64,000 nucleotides of DNA from Endomychus coccineus (taxonomy: Eukaryota > Arthropoda > Insecta > Coleoptera > Endomychidae). A model generated the notes under the pieces. It searched no databases. It saw only the letters and a list, made by a program, of their open reading frames with translations, and was not told the origin of the DNA. Positions 11,630-22,960 of the stretch are shown here, one piece after another. The DNA is taken from contig OY294067.1 of NCBI GenBank assembly GCA_958510875.1, positions 143,506,046 to 143,570,045 on the forward strand. Direction: 5' to 3'. The translations under genes and the position numbers were made by a program. Position 1 is the first letter of the stretch. The number at the start of each line of letters is the position of its first letter.

Positions 11630-13606
11630 CTAGAGGTTGCCCTCTAGTCGGCCTTCTCGACTGATCTGAAATTCGAGACCAAGTTCTTCCGCAGCTTTTT
11701 GTGCTGCTTTAACGATAAATGCCCCCACTCCGGCCAATTCGTGACTTTTAACAAGGCACAGGAGGGGGTCCGAGCTCCTAAGAACTTTACAAGCTATACT
11801 CAGAACCACACTTCGATGCAGACCCTCCAGACTGAGGAGTCCCCTACCTCCCCGATGACGTGGGAGATAAATGCGGGAAACGGACGATCTACGATGCAAA
11901 CTGTGATGGATATGCATCATTTTCCGGGTGTCTTTATCGAGTCTATGCAGCTCATCGACCGTCCATTTCACCACTCCAAAAGAGTGGAGCAGGAATGGAA
12001 CGGCAAGCATATTTGTTGCAGACACCTTGTTCCCACTCGAAAGTTCGGAAGACCAAATCTTTCGAACAAGGTTTCTGTACTTGCCGCGGAGAGCCACCTT
12101 TACCTGGGAAGCGTCATAATTAGGACGCTGTTCAATTCCCAGGTATCGATAGGTCTCTCCAGCATCGAGGTGTTTAAGGATGCTTCCGGCGGCAAGCTGC
12201 ATATTCTCGTACACTTCCGGAGATCGTCCTCTCCTCAAATGAAACACTGCGCATTTGTCCAATCCCAACTCCATGCCTACGGCTCGTGTATATTCCTGAG
12301 CCACATTGAGAGATTGATGGAGGTTCTTCTCCCCAGAGGCATACAGTTCCAAATCATCCACGTAAAATGAATGAGTGATCCGATGCCTCCGGTCGTTCGG
12401 TGGTCCAGAGTAATATCCACGAGTCCGTCTTGAAGCAATGGAGAGCGGCAGCAGTGAGATATTGAACAAGAGGGGACTCAAGGAGTCTCCTTGGAAAAAT
12501 CCCCTTTTGAATGTTAACAACTCTGTCAAGACTCGTCGTGTGCCTGATGTGATGGCAAAACGGGTCTTCTAGAGTGGCAACAGATGTTCTATGCATCTCA
12601 CTAGTGGTGTAGGTACCGCAAGGCATTGGAGCAAGTATAATAATAGCTCATGTGATGTTGAATCAAATGCCTTGCGGAAGTCAATTCAGACCATGCAAAG
12701 GTTGCGCTTGTAGAATATAGAGTCCTGAGTGATAGATCTATCTATCACCAGGTTCTCCCGGCAACCCTCCATGCCCTTCTTTGCCCCGCGCTGCTCGCTG
12801 ATGTTATTAACCACCGGACCGATCGATTTCAACAACCTAGCATACAAGATACGTGTAACTAAATTGTAGCAGGTGTTGAGACAAGTGATCGGTCGGTAGT
12901 TCTTGGGATCAGACAAGTCTCCACTCTTTGGAAGTAGCACAGTGTACCCCTCGACAGCCCAGCTTGGAATATGCCGCTCCTCTTTGACCCATGAGTCAAA
13001 GACTCTGGCCAGACGGCGGTGAGTGGAAGGGAATTTCTTCCACCACCATATGTTAATGCCGTCAGGGCCGGGAGCAGCATAGTTTTTGGTACCGACAAGA
13101 GCTTGTCGGACCTCATCCTCGCTGACTGCCTCGCACACTTCTATTTGCGGAAGTTGACGTTCAGCGCAAAACATTTGGAAGTGTGCTAGGGCTGGAGTGT
13201 CTAGGTGAATTGGACGCGGTGACTCATACACTCCTTTCCAGAACTGCTCAACCTCCTCCACAGTCGATGGAGCAACAATTGTGGGCGGTGGAGATTCAAA
13301 AAGCCGAGACGGGCTATCGCGAAACAAGGAATTCTCCCTGATGCGTCTAACCCGTCTGGCCAGATTTCTCCTTACCACGCCCAGGACTCGAATCCTATCC
13401 GCACAATGTTGCTTGATGGTCTGCAACACTACGTTTTAGTGTGTGATGGTGGCGGCGCAGTTGAGCGGCTATACGCCTAATTTTTGGCGTGAAAGCCCTG
13501 CCGCTAGAAATAAAATCCATCACACACTGGATCCGAGACGCTTGCTGCCTCGCCGACTGAATTTTGGCCTCGACTTTGTGTAGGCGCCGTTCGGTTTTCT
13601 CGATCT

Positions 13607-13608
<2 letters not shown>
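11630..13608 (-). pseudogene. RLE LINE reverse transcriptase, in-frame stops
   Basis: Reverse transcriptase of the R2/R4-like type. On the minus strand the motifs run in order: APGPDGINIWWWKKF, then PKSGDLSDPKNYRPITCL, the FRKAFDS block, QGDSLSPLLF and the catalytic YVDDLELYA (about 12350). All of this lies in one frame from 13429 to 11630, broken only by in-frame stops at 12686-12688 (TGA) and 12569-12571 (TAG). A frameshift at about 13435 separates the basic N-terminal segment (13440-13608, Arg/Gln-rich, probably helical), after which the element is truncated. The usual N-terminal DNA-binding fingers are therefore missing. Confidence 0.85.

Positions 13609-13650
<42 letters not shown>
13609..13650. 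repeat. (TA)n microsatellite
   Basis: Twenty-one TA units between the truncated 5' end of the RLE LINE and the Penelope-type palindrome. Together with the (TA) run at 10619-10635 it brackets the LINE. Confidence 0.95.
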
Positions 13651-13653
<3 letters not shown>

Positions 13654-14014
13654 TTTTGTTGATATTCTTGAACCATTTGTAATATTTGTATGTTTTCTTG
13701 GTATATTGGTTCGTATATATACTGATAATGAAATAAAAATTCTGTTTTGACGTTTCGACAACGTTTATTGCCTTTATCAAAATTGTTGATTGAAATTAGT
13801 GTTTCCATGTAATTTAGTTTTAATTGGATCTTAAAACACAAGTCGGGTGCAGACGCATTTCATTATTCGAAATCATCTATTCTTTTCTAAATTACATGGA
13901 AACACTAATTTCAATCAACAATTTTGATAAAGGCAATAAACGTTGTCGAAACGTCAAAACAGAATTTTTATTTCATTATCAGTATATATACGAACCAATA
14001 TACCAAGAAAACAT

Positions 14015-14020
<6 letters not shown>
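13651..14020. repeat. Penelope-type palindrome (head-to-head 3' ends)
   Basis: Two inverted arms, about 13658-13815 and 13893-14020, with a loop of roughly 75 bases. The right arm matches the plus-strand repeat at 16155-16383, including the GATAAAGGCAATAAACG and GTCGAAACGTCAAAACAG segments. This kind of AT-rich tail with a GAAACGTC motif after a 'TGATAAAGGC' block is typical of Penelope-like element 3' UTRs. The 3' ends point outward, as in the snap-back structures known for Penelope insertions. The left arm contains an extra ~36 bases also present in the 16 kb copy. Confidence 0.75.
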
Positions 14021-14075
<55 letters not shown>

Positions 14076-14112
14076 TATATTGTATATATAGATATATATA
14101 TATATATATATA
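14021..14112. repeat. (TA)n microsatellite, interrupted
   Basis: Imperfect TA tract at the right end of the palindrome, interrupted by ACAT and TGTATATAGA pieces. Simple sequence. Confidence 0.92.
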
Positions 14113-14146
14113 GGTAGCTAATCATGTACAGGTAAACTATAGGTGG

Positions 14147-14760
14147 ATGAAAATAATTGAATTCCTCTCATTGTTACTCTTCCAGGTTTTCATGCTGCAA
14201 GGTATTGAGGAAAAATGGAAACAACCAATTATGTATCAATTTATTGAAGGAGCAGCAAAAGCTGAAACCGTCAAATGTTCAATTCAAAACATTGTACGAT
14301 CTTGCAGGGAAATTGGTTTCAATGTGGTGGCCACAATTTGCGATCAAGGTACAAATAAAGTCAGTACGATGAACAAATTAGTGAAGGAAAAACGAAAGAG
14401 GAGTATGCAAGAGAAGGGGAAGAATTATATGACTTCATATTTGAAATCGATGGACAGAAAATTATCCCATTGTATGATTCACCACATTTACTGAAAGGTG
14501 TGAGAAACAACCTCCTAACAAAAACCTTTTATTACACGCTAAACGGAACTCCAAAAAAAGCAAAATGAGAAGGAAAAGGAATGGCAACTGGATAATGTTA
14601 GTGGATACTTGAGAGCAATGCCAAAATTGACTGAGTTTCATGTATCTCCTAATAAAGTGAAGAGAATGAAGGTATCAATATGTGCTCAAGTTTTGAGTAG
14701 ATCTGTGGCATCGACTATTAACCTTATGGCAATTAATCGTAAGTTTAATTTGTGTTATAT
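14147..14760 (+). pseudogene. P-element/THAP9-like transposase fragment
   Basis: A piece of a P-element-type cut-and-paste transposase. The first frame (14147-14494) contains the core block EEKWKQPIMYQF followed by GFNVVATICDQGTNK, the RNase H-like region of this family. Near 14445 the reading shifts by one frame to a segment with YDSPHLLKGVRNN, which is the usual continuation (a catalytic-domain His/Lys-rich block), and it then runs with one stop near 14565 to about 14750. The N-terminal THAP finger and the C-terminal half are absent. An AATAAA at about 14993 may be a relic of its 3' UTR. One frameshift and at least one stop make it dead. Confidence 0.75.
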
Positions 14761-16154
14761 TATATGAAATAAGTGTATATCTACATCTTCAAATTGCAGA
14801 ACAACCCATTGTAATTGATCTCGATATTTAATTGTATTTATATGTATATTGTATGTATTTTGTTTTCACCCATTGCCATTAGTCTCGATATTTAATTATA
14901 TTATTATATTATATATAGTCATTTCTATTTTTTTTGATGTTTAATTGTATTTATATGTATATTTTATATATTTGTGTTCCAACTCTGTTGTTGAATAAAA
15001 ACTATTGCTAAAAACTGTCGACTTTCATTTCCTACATAAATTGTTAGAAAACAAAATTTGCATTTATGTGCTGTGTAACTTTGAATTTCCCTCCAAACCA
15101 TCATTTAGTACGCTTCCAATCCACACGCGGCGCTTTTGTCGCGGTTTCGGTACCTAACATGGAACACTCCATTCTACGGTAGTAGAGTTATCTATGTAGT
15201 AAGCCCTGTGTGCTGGATTTCACCGCACGTAAAAATGTCTACCTATGATTTGAAGTACTCTGGGGTCGATGAAATTTTCAGGTTGGAGTATGTGTGCCAG
15301 CCTCTTAGAGTCGAAGTTAAGCTTCAGTAGCAGTAAACATTTTTCAATCCCATCATTAAAGAAAGAATAAACAAAATCTATAATGGAACGTCACATATAA
15401 ATAACATGAACGGTGATACAGATAATTTTATAACATTACCATACATTCCGTAGACATCAGAGAGAGAATCATAAAATGTTTGAGAGAGTATGATATGAAT
15501 GTTGCGCATAAACCTACTAACTGAGTTGGGAATTTTTTTTCAAATCTGAAACTGCATGCGCTTTTCAATGTTAAAAGTATATTTCAGGTATAATGCCTAA
15601 AAGCAATATTTCTAATGAGGACTGACAATTTTTTTCTATCACCTCATAAATCTTCATTATCTTGTTCGAAAGTGGATCCTCTAACGTTATATTTTTAGTT
15701 CAGTCCTGAGGTCGTACAGCATACTGTGATTCAATATGTGTTCGTGTTTCTGTTCGTTTTGGCGACGTGTGCATTCTTCTGATGATGTTCGAAAGACCGA
15801 AACGTACGTGAAGACAAAAATGATAAACATCTCTGTTAGTGTGACCTATTTCTCGAAAATTTTATATGTAAGTAATATACACATATAACGAAATTTCTGA
15901 ATATAATACTTTGCAAAATAAATGAAGTTTTCGTTCCTTTTTATCAGCAAACAACAAACAAATCAATGTTCTAGCATGAGGTTAATCATTCACAGAGTCA
16001 AGTGAAAATTCCCTCTGGTACGTTGCACGTTAGACTCATATTTATAATTGTACAATCTTAAAATATCTTGTATCTAATCAAATTCAATCCGTTTCAAATT
16101 GTAATTAGCCATACTCTTTACTCTTTCACACACAACCGATCCAATGTTTTCTGC
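14761..16154. other. No gene seen; AT-rich with a possible LINE/PLE tail
   Basis: Two diverged copies of an AT-rich ~60 bp segment lie at about 14810-14870 and 14870-14950. A stretch at 15700-15850 with 'TTCTGATGATG..GAAAGACCGAAACGTACG' resembles the 3' tails of Penelope-like elements but is too diverged to assign. No coding sequence supported. Confidence 0.45.
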
Positions 16155-16383
16155 AGTTTTAATTGGATCTTAAAACACAAGTCGGCTGCAGACGCATTTC
16201 ATTAATCGAAATCATCTATTCTTTTCTAAATTACATGGAAACACTAATTCACATTTTGATAAAGACAATAAACATTGTCGAAACGTCAAACAGAATTTTT
16301 ATTTCATTTTCAGTATATATACGAACCAATGTACCAAGAAAACATACAAATATTACAAATGATTCAAGAATATCAATAAAAGA
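16155..16383 (+). repeat. Penelope-type 3' end fragment
   Basis: Single-copy relative of the palindrome at 13651-14020, including its loop sequence (TTAATTGGATCTTAAAACACAAG) and right arm, with small indels. It ends with a segment matching the outer end of the left arm there. It shows that the palindrome's units belong to a dispersed family. Confidence 0.75.
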
Positions 16384-16715
16384 ACATCTATTACGGGGAG
16401 GGGGAGGTCGTATGAGCTTGAAATTTGAACTAAAAGTTCCTTGGGCATTTGCAATGAAACGGTTCTACTTTGTTTTCTTAATTTTCGATACAGCCAGAGA
16501 TATTAATTGTTTCTTGCTAAGCTACCCTTAAAAATGTAAAAAAAAAACTTTTTGGCCAAAAAAAAAGTGTTGCACCACTTTGGGAGATAGAAATTTCTGG
16601 AGGTTGTTTTTGGTACCACAACGAACATTTTCCACCGGGTCGCTGAGCATCGTAAGATTTCCGTCAACCATCTGCCAGCTTCACTTCACTAATAGGATAC
16701 CATGGTTCAATCGAT
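16384..16715. repeat. Dispersed repeat, copy 1
   Basis: Starts TCTATTACGGGGAGGGGG and shares several blocks with 48552-48805, including the TTGAAATTTG..CT segment, the oligo(A)/'TTTTTGGTACC' middle and the CCACCGGGTCGCT..GCATCGTAA block. Diverged, with indels. Class unknown; no terminal repeats seen, so possibly a non-autonomous DNA transposon or an old LINE tail. Confidence 0.6.
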
Positions 16716-16739
16716 TACAGAGCATAAGGCATTGATGAA

Positions 16740-16880
16740 TTCTGTCTAAACTGTGGTTAATCAAGCCACAAATCTGAGGATCGTCGCACTGATTGGGAGA
16801 CACTGGAATGCAAATCATGTTACAACTTCGGTCATGTCGTAAAAGTTTGCATCACTCTGCTTCTCCGGAAAGCAAAGAAA
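16740..16880 (+). pseudogene. Retroelement gag zinc-knuckle remnant
   Basis: One plus-strand frame encodes two adjacent knuckles. The first is degraded (CLNCG, then a stop, then a His, with the last Cys lost). The second, CKSCYNFGHVVKVC, is a perfect C-x2-C-x4-H-x4-C. This arrangement is typical of retroviral or retrotransposon nucleocapsid. Flanking codons are not recognisable. It may belong to the decayed gypsy element whose pol lies at 18345-20180. Confidence 0.5.
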
Positions 16881-17412
16881 GAATTACAGAGTATTTTTGA
16901 CAGTGACTATTATTATGTCGCTTCATACGGAGTAGGCTTGATAGAGTATACGGAAACTTCGAAATTGTGTCAGAATCATAGTCTGATGATTATTCTGTCA
17001 CTGTTATGATAACCAACAAAGCTCAGAGGTTTAAGAGATTCGGGAGTACGTTTTCCGGTCATCGCAGAAACAGATTTTGACAATAATAATCTAGGTTTAG
17101 GGGTACTAGAGTGTTTTTCGTTACTTTTTCGATCATTTCATTAAGACAAAGTGCATGATTCCAGTTTCAATCACACACAGGCAGATCCTCTCATTGTTCC
17201 AACGGGTCATGATAACTCAATTGGTCAAAGTCTAAATGAAATAGACAAGCACAGAAATTTTAGCAAACAACAAAAATATGACACAGTCGCCTAGGTACTA
17301 CTAATGGAGGATATACTACATGATTTTGAAATCATTCATTTTTGTGGAGAGAGGATAGGGTGTGCTCCAAATGTGAGAGTAAAATTGCAACTCATTCTTA
17401 CCACTCAATGAG

Positions 17413-17778
17413 ATGAATTCTGCATTACGGAACCGTGTTGATAGAGATCTTCAAAGTGAAGCCCCCGTAGTGATCGCTCACCCTCCAAGTGGGGATGGAA
17501 ATGAGTCAATAAATATTTTGAGCCGATTCCGAACACAACCAGCTGCACCGGAAGAACTAATGAATATTATATCTTGTGGGTGCGTGACTAATTGCGGAAA
17601 ATAATGTGGTTGTAGAAAAAGTGGCTTTACCTGCACAATGGCACGCAAAAAATGCAATGGGATCAACTGCACAAATGTTCAATTACCCGATACAAGACAA
17701 GAAGATAATGATTCAGATGATGACATTGCTGAGCTGTCAGATTCAAATGATGTTTTCAATCCAGCTAGAAAAGAGTAA
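17413..17778 (+). pseudogene. Cys-rich CXC (tesmin/TSO1-like) domain fragment
   Basis: The frame runs to a TAA at 17602-17604 and then continues in the same frame to TAA at 17776. Before the stop is the segment PAAPEELMNIISCGCVTNCGK, and just after it CGCRKSGFTC, then C..CNGINCTN. This spacing of Cys pairs is that of the CXC domain found at the C-terminus of a repeat-family protein common in insect genomes. The tail is acidic (Asp/Glu/Ser). Only the C-terminal portion is visible, and the internal stop marks it as broken. Confidence 0.6.
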
Positions 17779-18344
17779 CATGTATCATGTACAAATTGTT
17801 GTAAAAATATAAAAATATTTATGTTTGTTTAGGAAATGCTTTATCTTTACATATCCGAATCCCGGTGTAACTCGAGGTCCGGTATAACGACGAGGTTAAA
17901 TTGCATTCAATTATGCAATCTATGAATTTTCTTATAACTTGGACATCGAATCCTTAATCAGGGACCTCGAAAACCCCTTGAGTAGCTATTTCCAACTGAT
18001 CTCAGACAATATTAAAGAAATGAAGAGAAAAGTGCATAATAAAATGCATTTTCAAATGCATATTAATGCAAGATAGAATTTTTTTTTAATCATTTTGATG
18101 TCAGATTCACATCAGGGAGCTTGAAATCCTCTAACTACAAGTTTTCAAGCACGTACAAGCAATATTCAGGAAGTTCATTAAAAAGTGTACTAAAATGCAC
18201 TTAAAAAAATTGTGCATCAAATCCCCCGGTCAAGCATAAGTAACAAAGTTTACAAATACCTTCCTTAAGAGAATGCAAAACACCGCTAAGCTCTATCAAT
18301 CCACGTAACGTTTTTCCTGAGTTTTGTGAAAATCGGCCTGAATA
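17779..18344. other. No gene seen
   Basis: AT-rich. Upstream parts of a gypsy pol (protease, RT) would be expected before the RNase H remnant at 18345 but cannot be read in any frame. Confidence 0.4.
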
Positions 18345-20180
18345 CAACGTACTATACTGATGCAAGTCCTGTAGGCATCAATGCTATCCTGAGCCGCTCA
18401 TTCAATGATGCTATTCTGTAATCTGTACAAGTCTTCAAATGATTCTGGAATGAAATATAGTCAAATAGACCATGAAGCATTGGCTATCATACTTATTTGC
18501 TGTTAACTGTTGTCAAGTTTACATTCACGGTCGTCATTTCTATTTAGTAGCTGATAATAACCGCATTCCAGAGTTTTTTTAACAAAATCGAGAATCACCA
18601 CAAATGACATCAGCTCAACTGCTGAGATATGCGTCTTCTCCTCCAGAATACGATAATACATTACGCTACAAGGAAGGGAGCGAAAACGCAAATGTTGACT
18701 GTCTGTAGAAGTCCCTTTCATACATCAAAGCCACCTGTCATTCTTATTAATAAAGGAGTCGAAAATCTACAGAATAGCTTTGCACATCACTGCTGCCTCT
18801 CTTAAGATAGGTGAAGAGATTGCAAATCATCCTGAACTAGGAAAATGATAGCCAATCCTAATTCGAACCCTCAAGACTCTCCGTTACCTATTCAACATGG
18901 TATCCTATTCAAAATGAAAAAAATCATCATTTCAAAGAATCTTCGAATTACAATATCAGATGAGTTGCATACCACTCATATCATCATCACAAAAATGGAA
19001 TAACTACCCAGAAAATACGTAGATATACTGGGAAGGTATGGACCGAGAGATTGAACATCGAATACATAGCTGAGAACAATATGCAGAATCTCGGAATAAT
19101 CTTCCGAAAGTACAAGTTCACCCATAGCTGCGAACAGTATGCAGAATCACGGAATAATCTTCCGAAAGTACAAGTTCACCCATAAGAGGAACCTGGAGAG
19201 AATTGGAATCGATTTCATATTACCTACGCTGGACTAACAGGAAGTCACTATGTCCTCATATTTATGGATGCAAATTCAAAGTGGATGTGAGCTCATATCC
19301 TACGTGATTCTTTCTCAACAAACTCAATAATTGGACTCCTTAAGGACAGTTTAGCTTTTCATGCAATTCCAAACTTATTAGTCTCTGACATTTTCACATC
19401 TCAGGAATCTGAATAATACTGTTTAAATCAAGAGATGATGGAAAATTGGATAGCAGCAGGCCATCCAGATGCTAATGGACTCGCCGAGAGTAATGTAAAG
19501 ACTGTCAAGTATAAATTGAAGATCGTCATCAAGGAGCCAGGGATTCTTGCCCAAAAAATAAGATTAGGTGCAGTCTTATCTCAAACTCTCCAAAAATCAA
19601 CTCTTATCTATTGGTTCGGTTCAATTGATATTGGAAAGAGAAAGAGTTCAAGCCCGTGTACATCCCAATAACAGAGATATGTATGCGGCAGTTTGACGTT
19701 TCAACAAGATGTATGAGCACGCCATTATCTTGTCTAGCTTGATTGTGAGAGAATTTTCGAGCGTTGATGACAACTTGAGTAGCCCTACCTAGAGAATTTG
19801 AAGTTCTGAAGCAGCAGCATGAAGATAAATCTGATACCACATGCCGCCGTTCTGTGATATTTAACATACTTCTTGAGCCAACTCGGCGGTTAATATAAAC
19901 CAGTCAACGTTAATTGAAGAAGGTACTCCAGAAAACTATCAACAGAGTAATATTCCATTCGACAACCAGCCTACGTTAATTGAAGTTACGCCAGAAATTT
20001 ATTTGAGGCAAATGAGGAAGCAATCTGATCCAGAAATCACCCAGAAAGCCAAATTGCGACGGACTCCGCCTTATCTCCCAAACTACGAACTTCAGTACAG
20101 TGAAAAGTATCGTCTACTACACAAGCAGTTTTATTCTTTCCTTCGAGCTTTGTTAAGTATTTTCAAGTTGTCAATGTGTA
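18345..20180 (+). pseudogene. Decayed Ty3/gypsy pol: RNase H and integrase
   Basis: Read across frames, the region shows gypsy-type RNase H (about 18360-18710: a TDASPVGINA-like start, then YSQIDHEALAII, the HRHFYLVADN-like block and an LRRYAS..LQ block). After about 500 bases come integrase core pieces: the D-containing YAGLTGSHYVLIFMDANSKW near 19230-19290, VSDIFTSQ near 19380-19400, and HPDANGLAESNVKTVK at 19460-19510. The C-terminal integrase part reaches about 19860, and Asn/Pro-rich codons go on to about 20180. Many stops and frameshifts. A ~55 bp segment is tandemly duplicated near 19070-19180. It resembles the K/Mag-type gypsy sequence at 44730-47620, but on the opposite strand. Confidence 0.75.
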
Positions 20181-20803
20181 ATTGAAGTGAGGATTTCTGT
20201 TGTAACTGTGAATATAAACTTCCTAGTTACATATTGATAGTTTGCCAGGTTATGTCAAGCTTATATATTGTATGTTTTTCTTACTAAACTAATAAGTACA
20301 ACTGAGCAAATTCTAACTTCCGAATATGTAATAGATACATATTCACCGTTGAATATATGATTGATTTTCAACTCTGAGAGAAAATTGAATTGACATAACT
20401 CTGGCTTAATTCATCCGAATAAATAATTTGATTTGTATAGAAGAATTAAATAATCAACTAATTTAGTTATATTACTTTATTAAGAATAGAAAAATCACAC
20501 TATCAAATATTCAATTCTCTATTTTGGTTATTTTGTTGTGTTCAGTGCGAATGGTTTTCCAGTAAGGAAAAAAGGCTTGTGCCTAATAAATTATAATTGT
20601 AATAATTATTCGATATTTGGTTGAAATAAATCTGTAAACCATCAGAAATGTATTTATCCAGCCCAATATTTAGTTTCATTAGGATGAATTCAAATTGATT
20701 GTCTGAATTCATAAATGTATTTATTAAAATGCAATTAATTTACAACAAACAGAAAATAATTGTTTCGAATAAGTTAAATGATAATATGATAACAATAATA
20801 AAA

Positions 20804-20834
<31 letters not shown>

Positions 20835-20984
20835 CATATATTTGCAAGTATATGTATTACATTTTAAAACAATATACAAACCAACTATAGAATATGAACA
20901 CGTGAATGTATCAGGTACATTTGTATGTGCTTATTCATACAAAGAATTTATATAATCTATATAAAAATATTGCTTCCCAGAAGC
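20181..20984. other. AT-rich, no gene; short (AAT)n tract
   Basis: Contains a small (AAT/GAT)n microsatellite at about 20795-20836. No coding or RNA gene supported. Confidence 0.5.
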
Positions 20985-21150
20985 TGCATCCAGGAAAACT
21001 TATGGAAGCCAGCACTGGCAATATTCTGGCGGGCCACAAACCTGCTAGAATAGAATAGGCTTCTGACCACGGAGCGCACAATTTGCCCAACTGAGTGGCC
21101 TGAGTGCATCAGGAGGCTAAGCCCCCTCCCCTCAAATGATGATGATGAAA
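20985..21150 (+). repeat. Probable LINE 3' end with (ATG)n tail
   Basis: A GC-richer ~165 bp island ending in CCCCTCCCCTCAAATGATGATGATGAAAT. A GC-rich 3' UTR followed by short ATG repeats is typical of RTE- or I/R1-like LINE tails. No coding part remains, so the family is not assigned. Confidence 0.45.
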
Positions 21151-21607
21151 TATAGCAGATACTTACATATAATGAGATGTTTCAACATTATATTAAAAAT
21201 ATCAATTTTAAGTAATTTAAATACAAGTTTCGAAATAATTCATAGTTATACTCAGATAGTGTTGTGATAATTCTGGGTAATGACAAAGAACAAAAAACGA
21301 AAAACAAAATCAAAGACAAAAACAACCGACAGAATCTGAGAAATATATGAATTTTATCCTTATTATTGTGGTAGTAACCTTAGATATTTTTTATATAAAT
21401 TTGGGAATTTTTCGGAGTACACAGTATGGTTTTGCAAATTTTCTTGAATATAGGGAGAACTATAGCTTGTTTTATATAAATAGGTATCTTGTTGTAGATT
21501 TTTGGTCCCAAATAGTAATGACTACGTTGAGGAATTGTTCTTCTCATGATTGAAACAAGTAAGCTATTTCAATTTCTCATATTAAAACTGTTTTCTTTGA
21601 TCATTTT

Positions 21608-22960
21608 CTATGTCCAGTGTACACATGAGTTGCCAAAATGAGGTAGTATTATAGTCTGCAATCCATAATGCCAGTTGAGTAGAATAGTTTTTCCGGTGGG
21701 TACGTGTTTTTTTATTGTATATATATTTTGTTTCTGTAACACATTCAGTTGTTCAAGCTCTGTTTTATATATTCCAACCCATCCGATAATCTCATAGAAA
21801 ATCATCAAAAGTTTTATGTACAGTATTGGTTTGAGATATGTAATGTAATATACGAAACTTCTGATTTTTTTTAATACGACCTCAATTTGTTTCGTCCATT
21901 TTGAGTGTTGGTCTATAAAAGTTCCCAGGTACTTTACATATGTAGTAGATTGAATTTGGAAGAATGAGTCACATTTTCTTGAATTTAATTTCCCAGGTAC
22001 TTTACACATGTAGTAGATTGAATTTGGAAGAATGAGTCACATTTTCTTGAATTTAATTTATTAAAGGGGGCAATCCATTCACATAAGAAGCAAAAGCAAT
22101 ATATATTGTCTTTCCTGGGTTCATGGTTAAGTAGTTGTTGTCAAATCAATACTTGAAATTGGCAAAGTCAGCCTTTACAAGGTTTCTTAGATTATGCCAG
22201 CTGCCACTTCTGTCGAAAATAACTGTATCATCTCCAAAATTTATTACATTTCCTCTTGTATCTATCGTGAAGATATTATTCATATAGATTATGAATATTA
22301 ACGGACCCATTATAGTACCTTGAAGTACTCCAAGTAATAGTGTGCTTTGTTCACTGTAGAAATCCTCTATTTTCAGAAATTTTTTCTGTCATTCAGGTAA
22401 TTTTTGATTAGTTCTAAGGATGTACCCCAAACTCCGATATGATAGAGTTAACTCTATAATTTTTCATGTGGAATGGTATCGAAGGCCTCAGTCAGATCTA
22501 GGAAAATACATAGTGGAGGTTTGCTATTGTCTGATGCTTCGTATATGTTTTCCATTGAGTCCGAAATGGCGTTTGTCGTTGATTCACCCGTCTGGAAACC
22601 ATATTGGAAGGGCCACAGTATGTTGTATTTCATTATGAAGCTCATCAACCTGTTTTTGAAGTGTTTTTCAAAAATTTTCGTGAATCATGTTGTTAACAGT
22701 GTTATGGGTCGGTAATTTTTAGGTAATGTTTTGTCTCCATTTTCATGTATTGATATAACTATTGATGTTTTGAAATCAGAAGGGCATACTCCTGAAATAA
22801 ATATTTGGTTAACAATTATAGTTAGGGAATTGATTATATTTTCAAAAATGTTTTGGAGGGTCTCTGCTTGAACACCATCTATACCTACAGCTTTTTCTTT
22901 TTGAGATTTAATATCATATTTTCCACTTCAGATGGGCATGTTGGCGTTGAGTACATGGGA
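21608..22960 (-). pseudogene. LINE A reverse transcriptase remnant
   Basis: Motifs on the minus strand, in order: KNYRPITLLT (about 22715), QYGFQTGESTTNAI and LDLTEAFDTIPHEKL (22454-22620), the LQGTIMGPLIFIIYMNNI block (about 22280-22340), then a GDDTVIF-type catalytic box near 22235 (FADD equivalent, with Gly-Asp-Asp), and the thumb/C-terminal region ending in the 133-residue frame 21608-22009. Several frames are needed, so it is inactive. Confidence 0.8.

Larger units (their letters stand above)
10639..13608 (-). mobile_element. RLE-type non-LTR retrotransposon (R4/Dong/NeSL-like), 5'-truncated
   Basis: A LINE of the early-branching group that uses a restriction-like endonuclease instead of an APE. 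On the minus strand the order is N-terminal region, reverse transcriptase, CCHC zinc finger, restriction-like endonuclease, short 3' UTR and a 16-base poly(A) (T tract at 10639-10654). Base composition is distinctly GC-richer than the flanks. It is flanked on both sides by (TA)n, and the 5' end stops abruptly at the (TA)n tract at 13609, typical of incomplete target-primed reverse transcription. The reading frame is still almost continuous, so the copy is fairly young. Assignment to R4/Dong versus NeSL or another RLE clade needs a tree. Confidence 0.85.

Noticed and set aside
11699..12370. Plus-strand ORF of 223 codons
   Set aside because: It is the antisense shadow of the RLE LINE reverse transcriptase.
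13504..14117. ORFs with long Ile-Tyr runs
   Set aside because: Translations of (TA)n microsatellite, not protein repeats.
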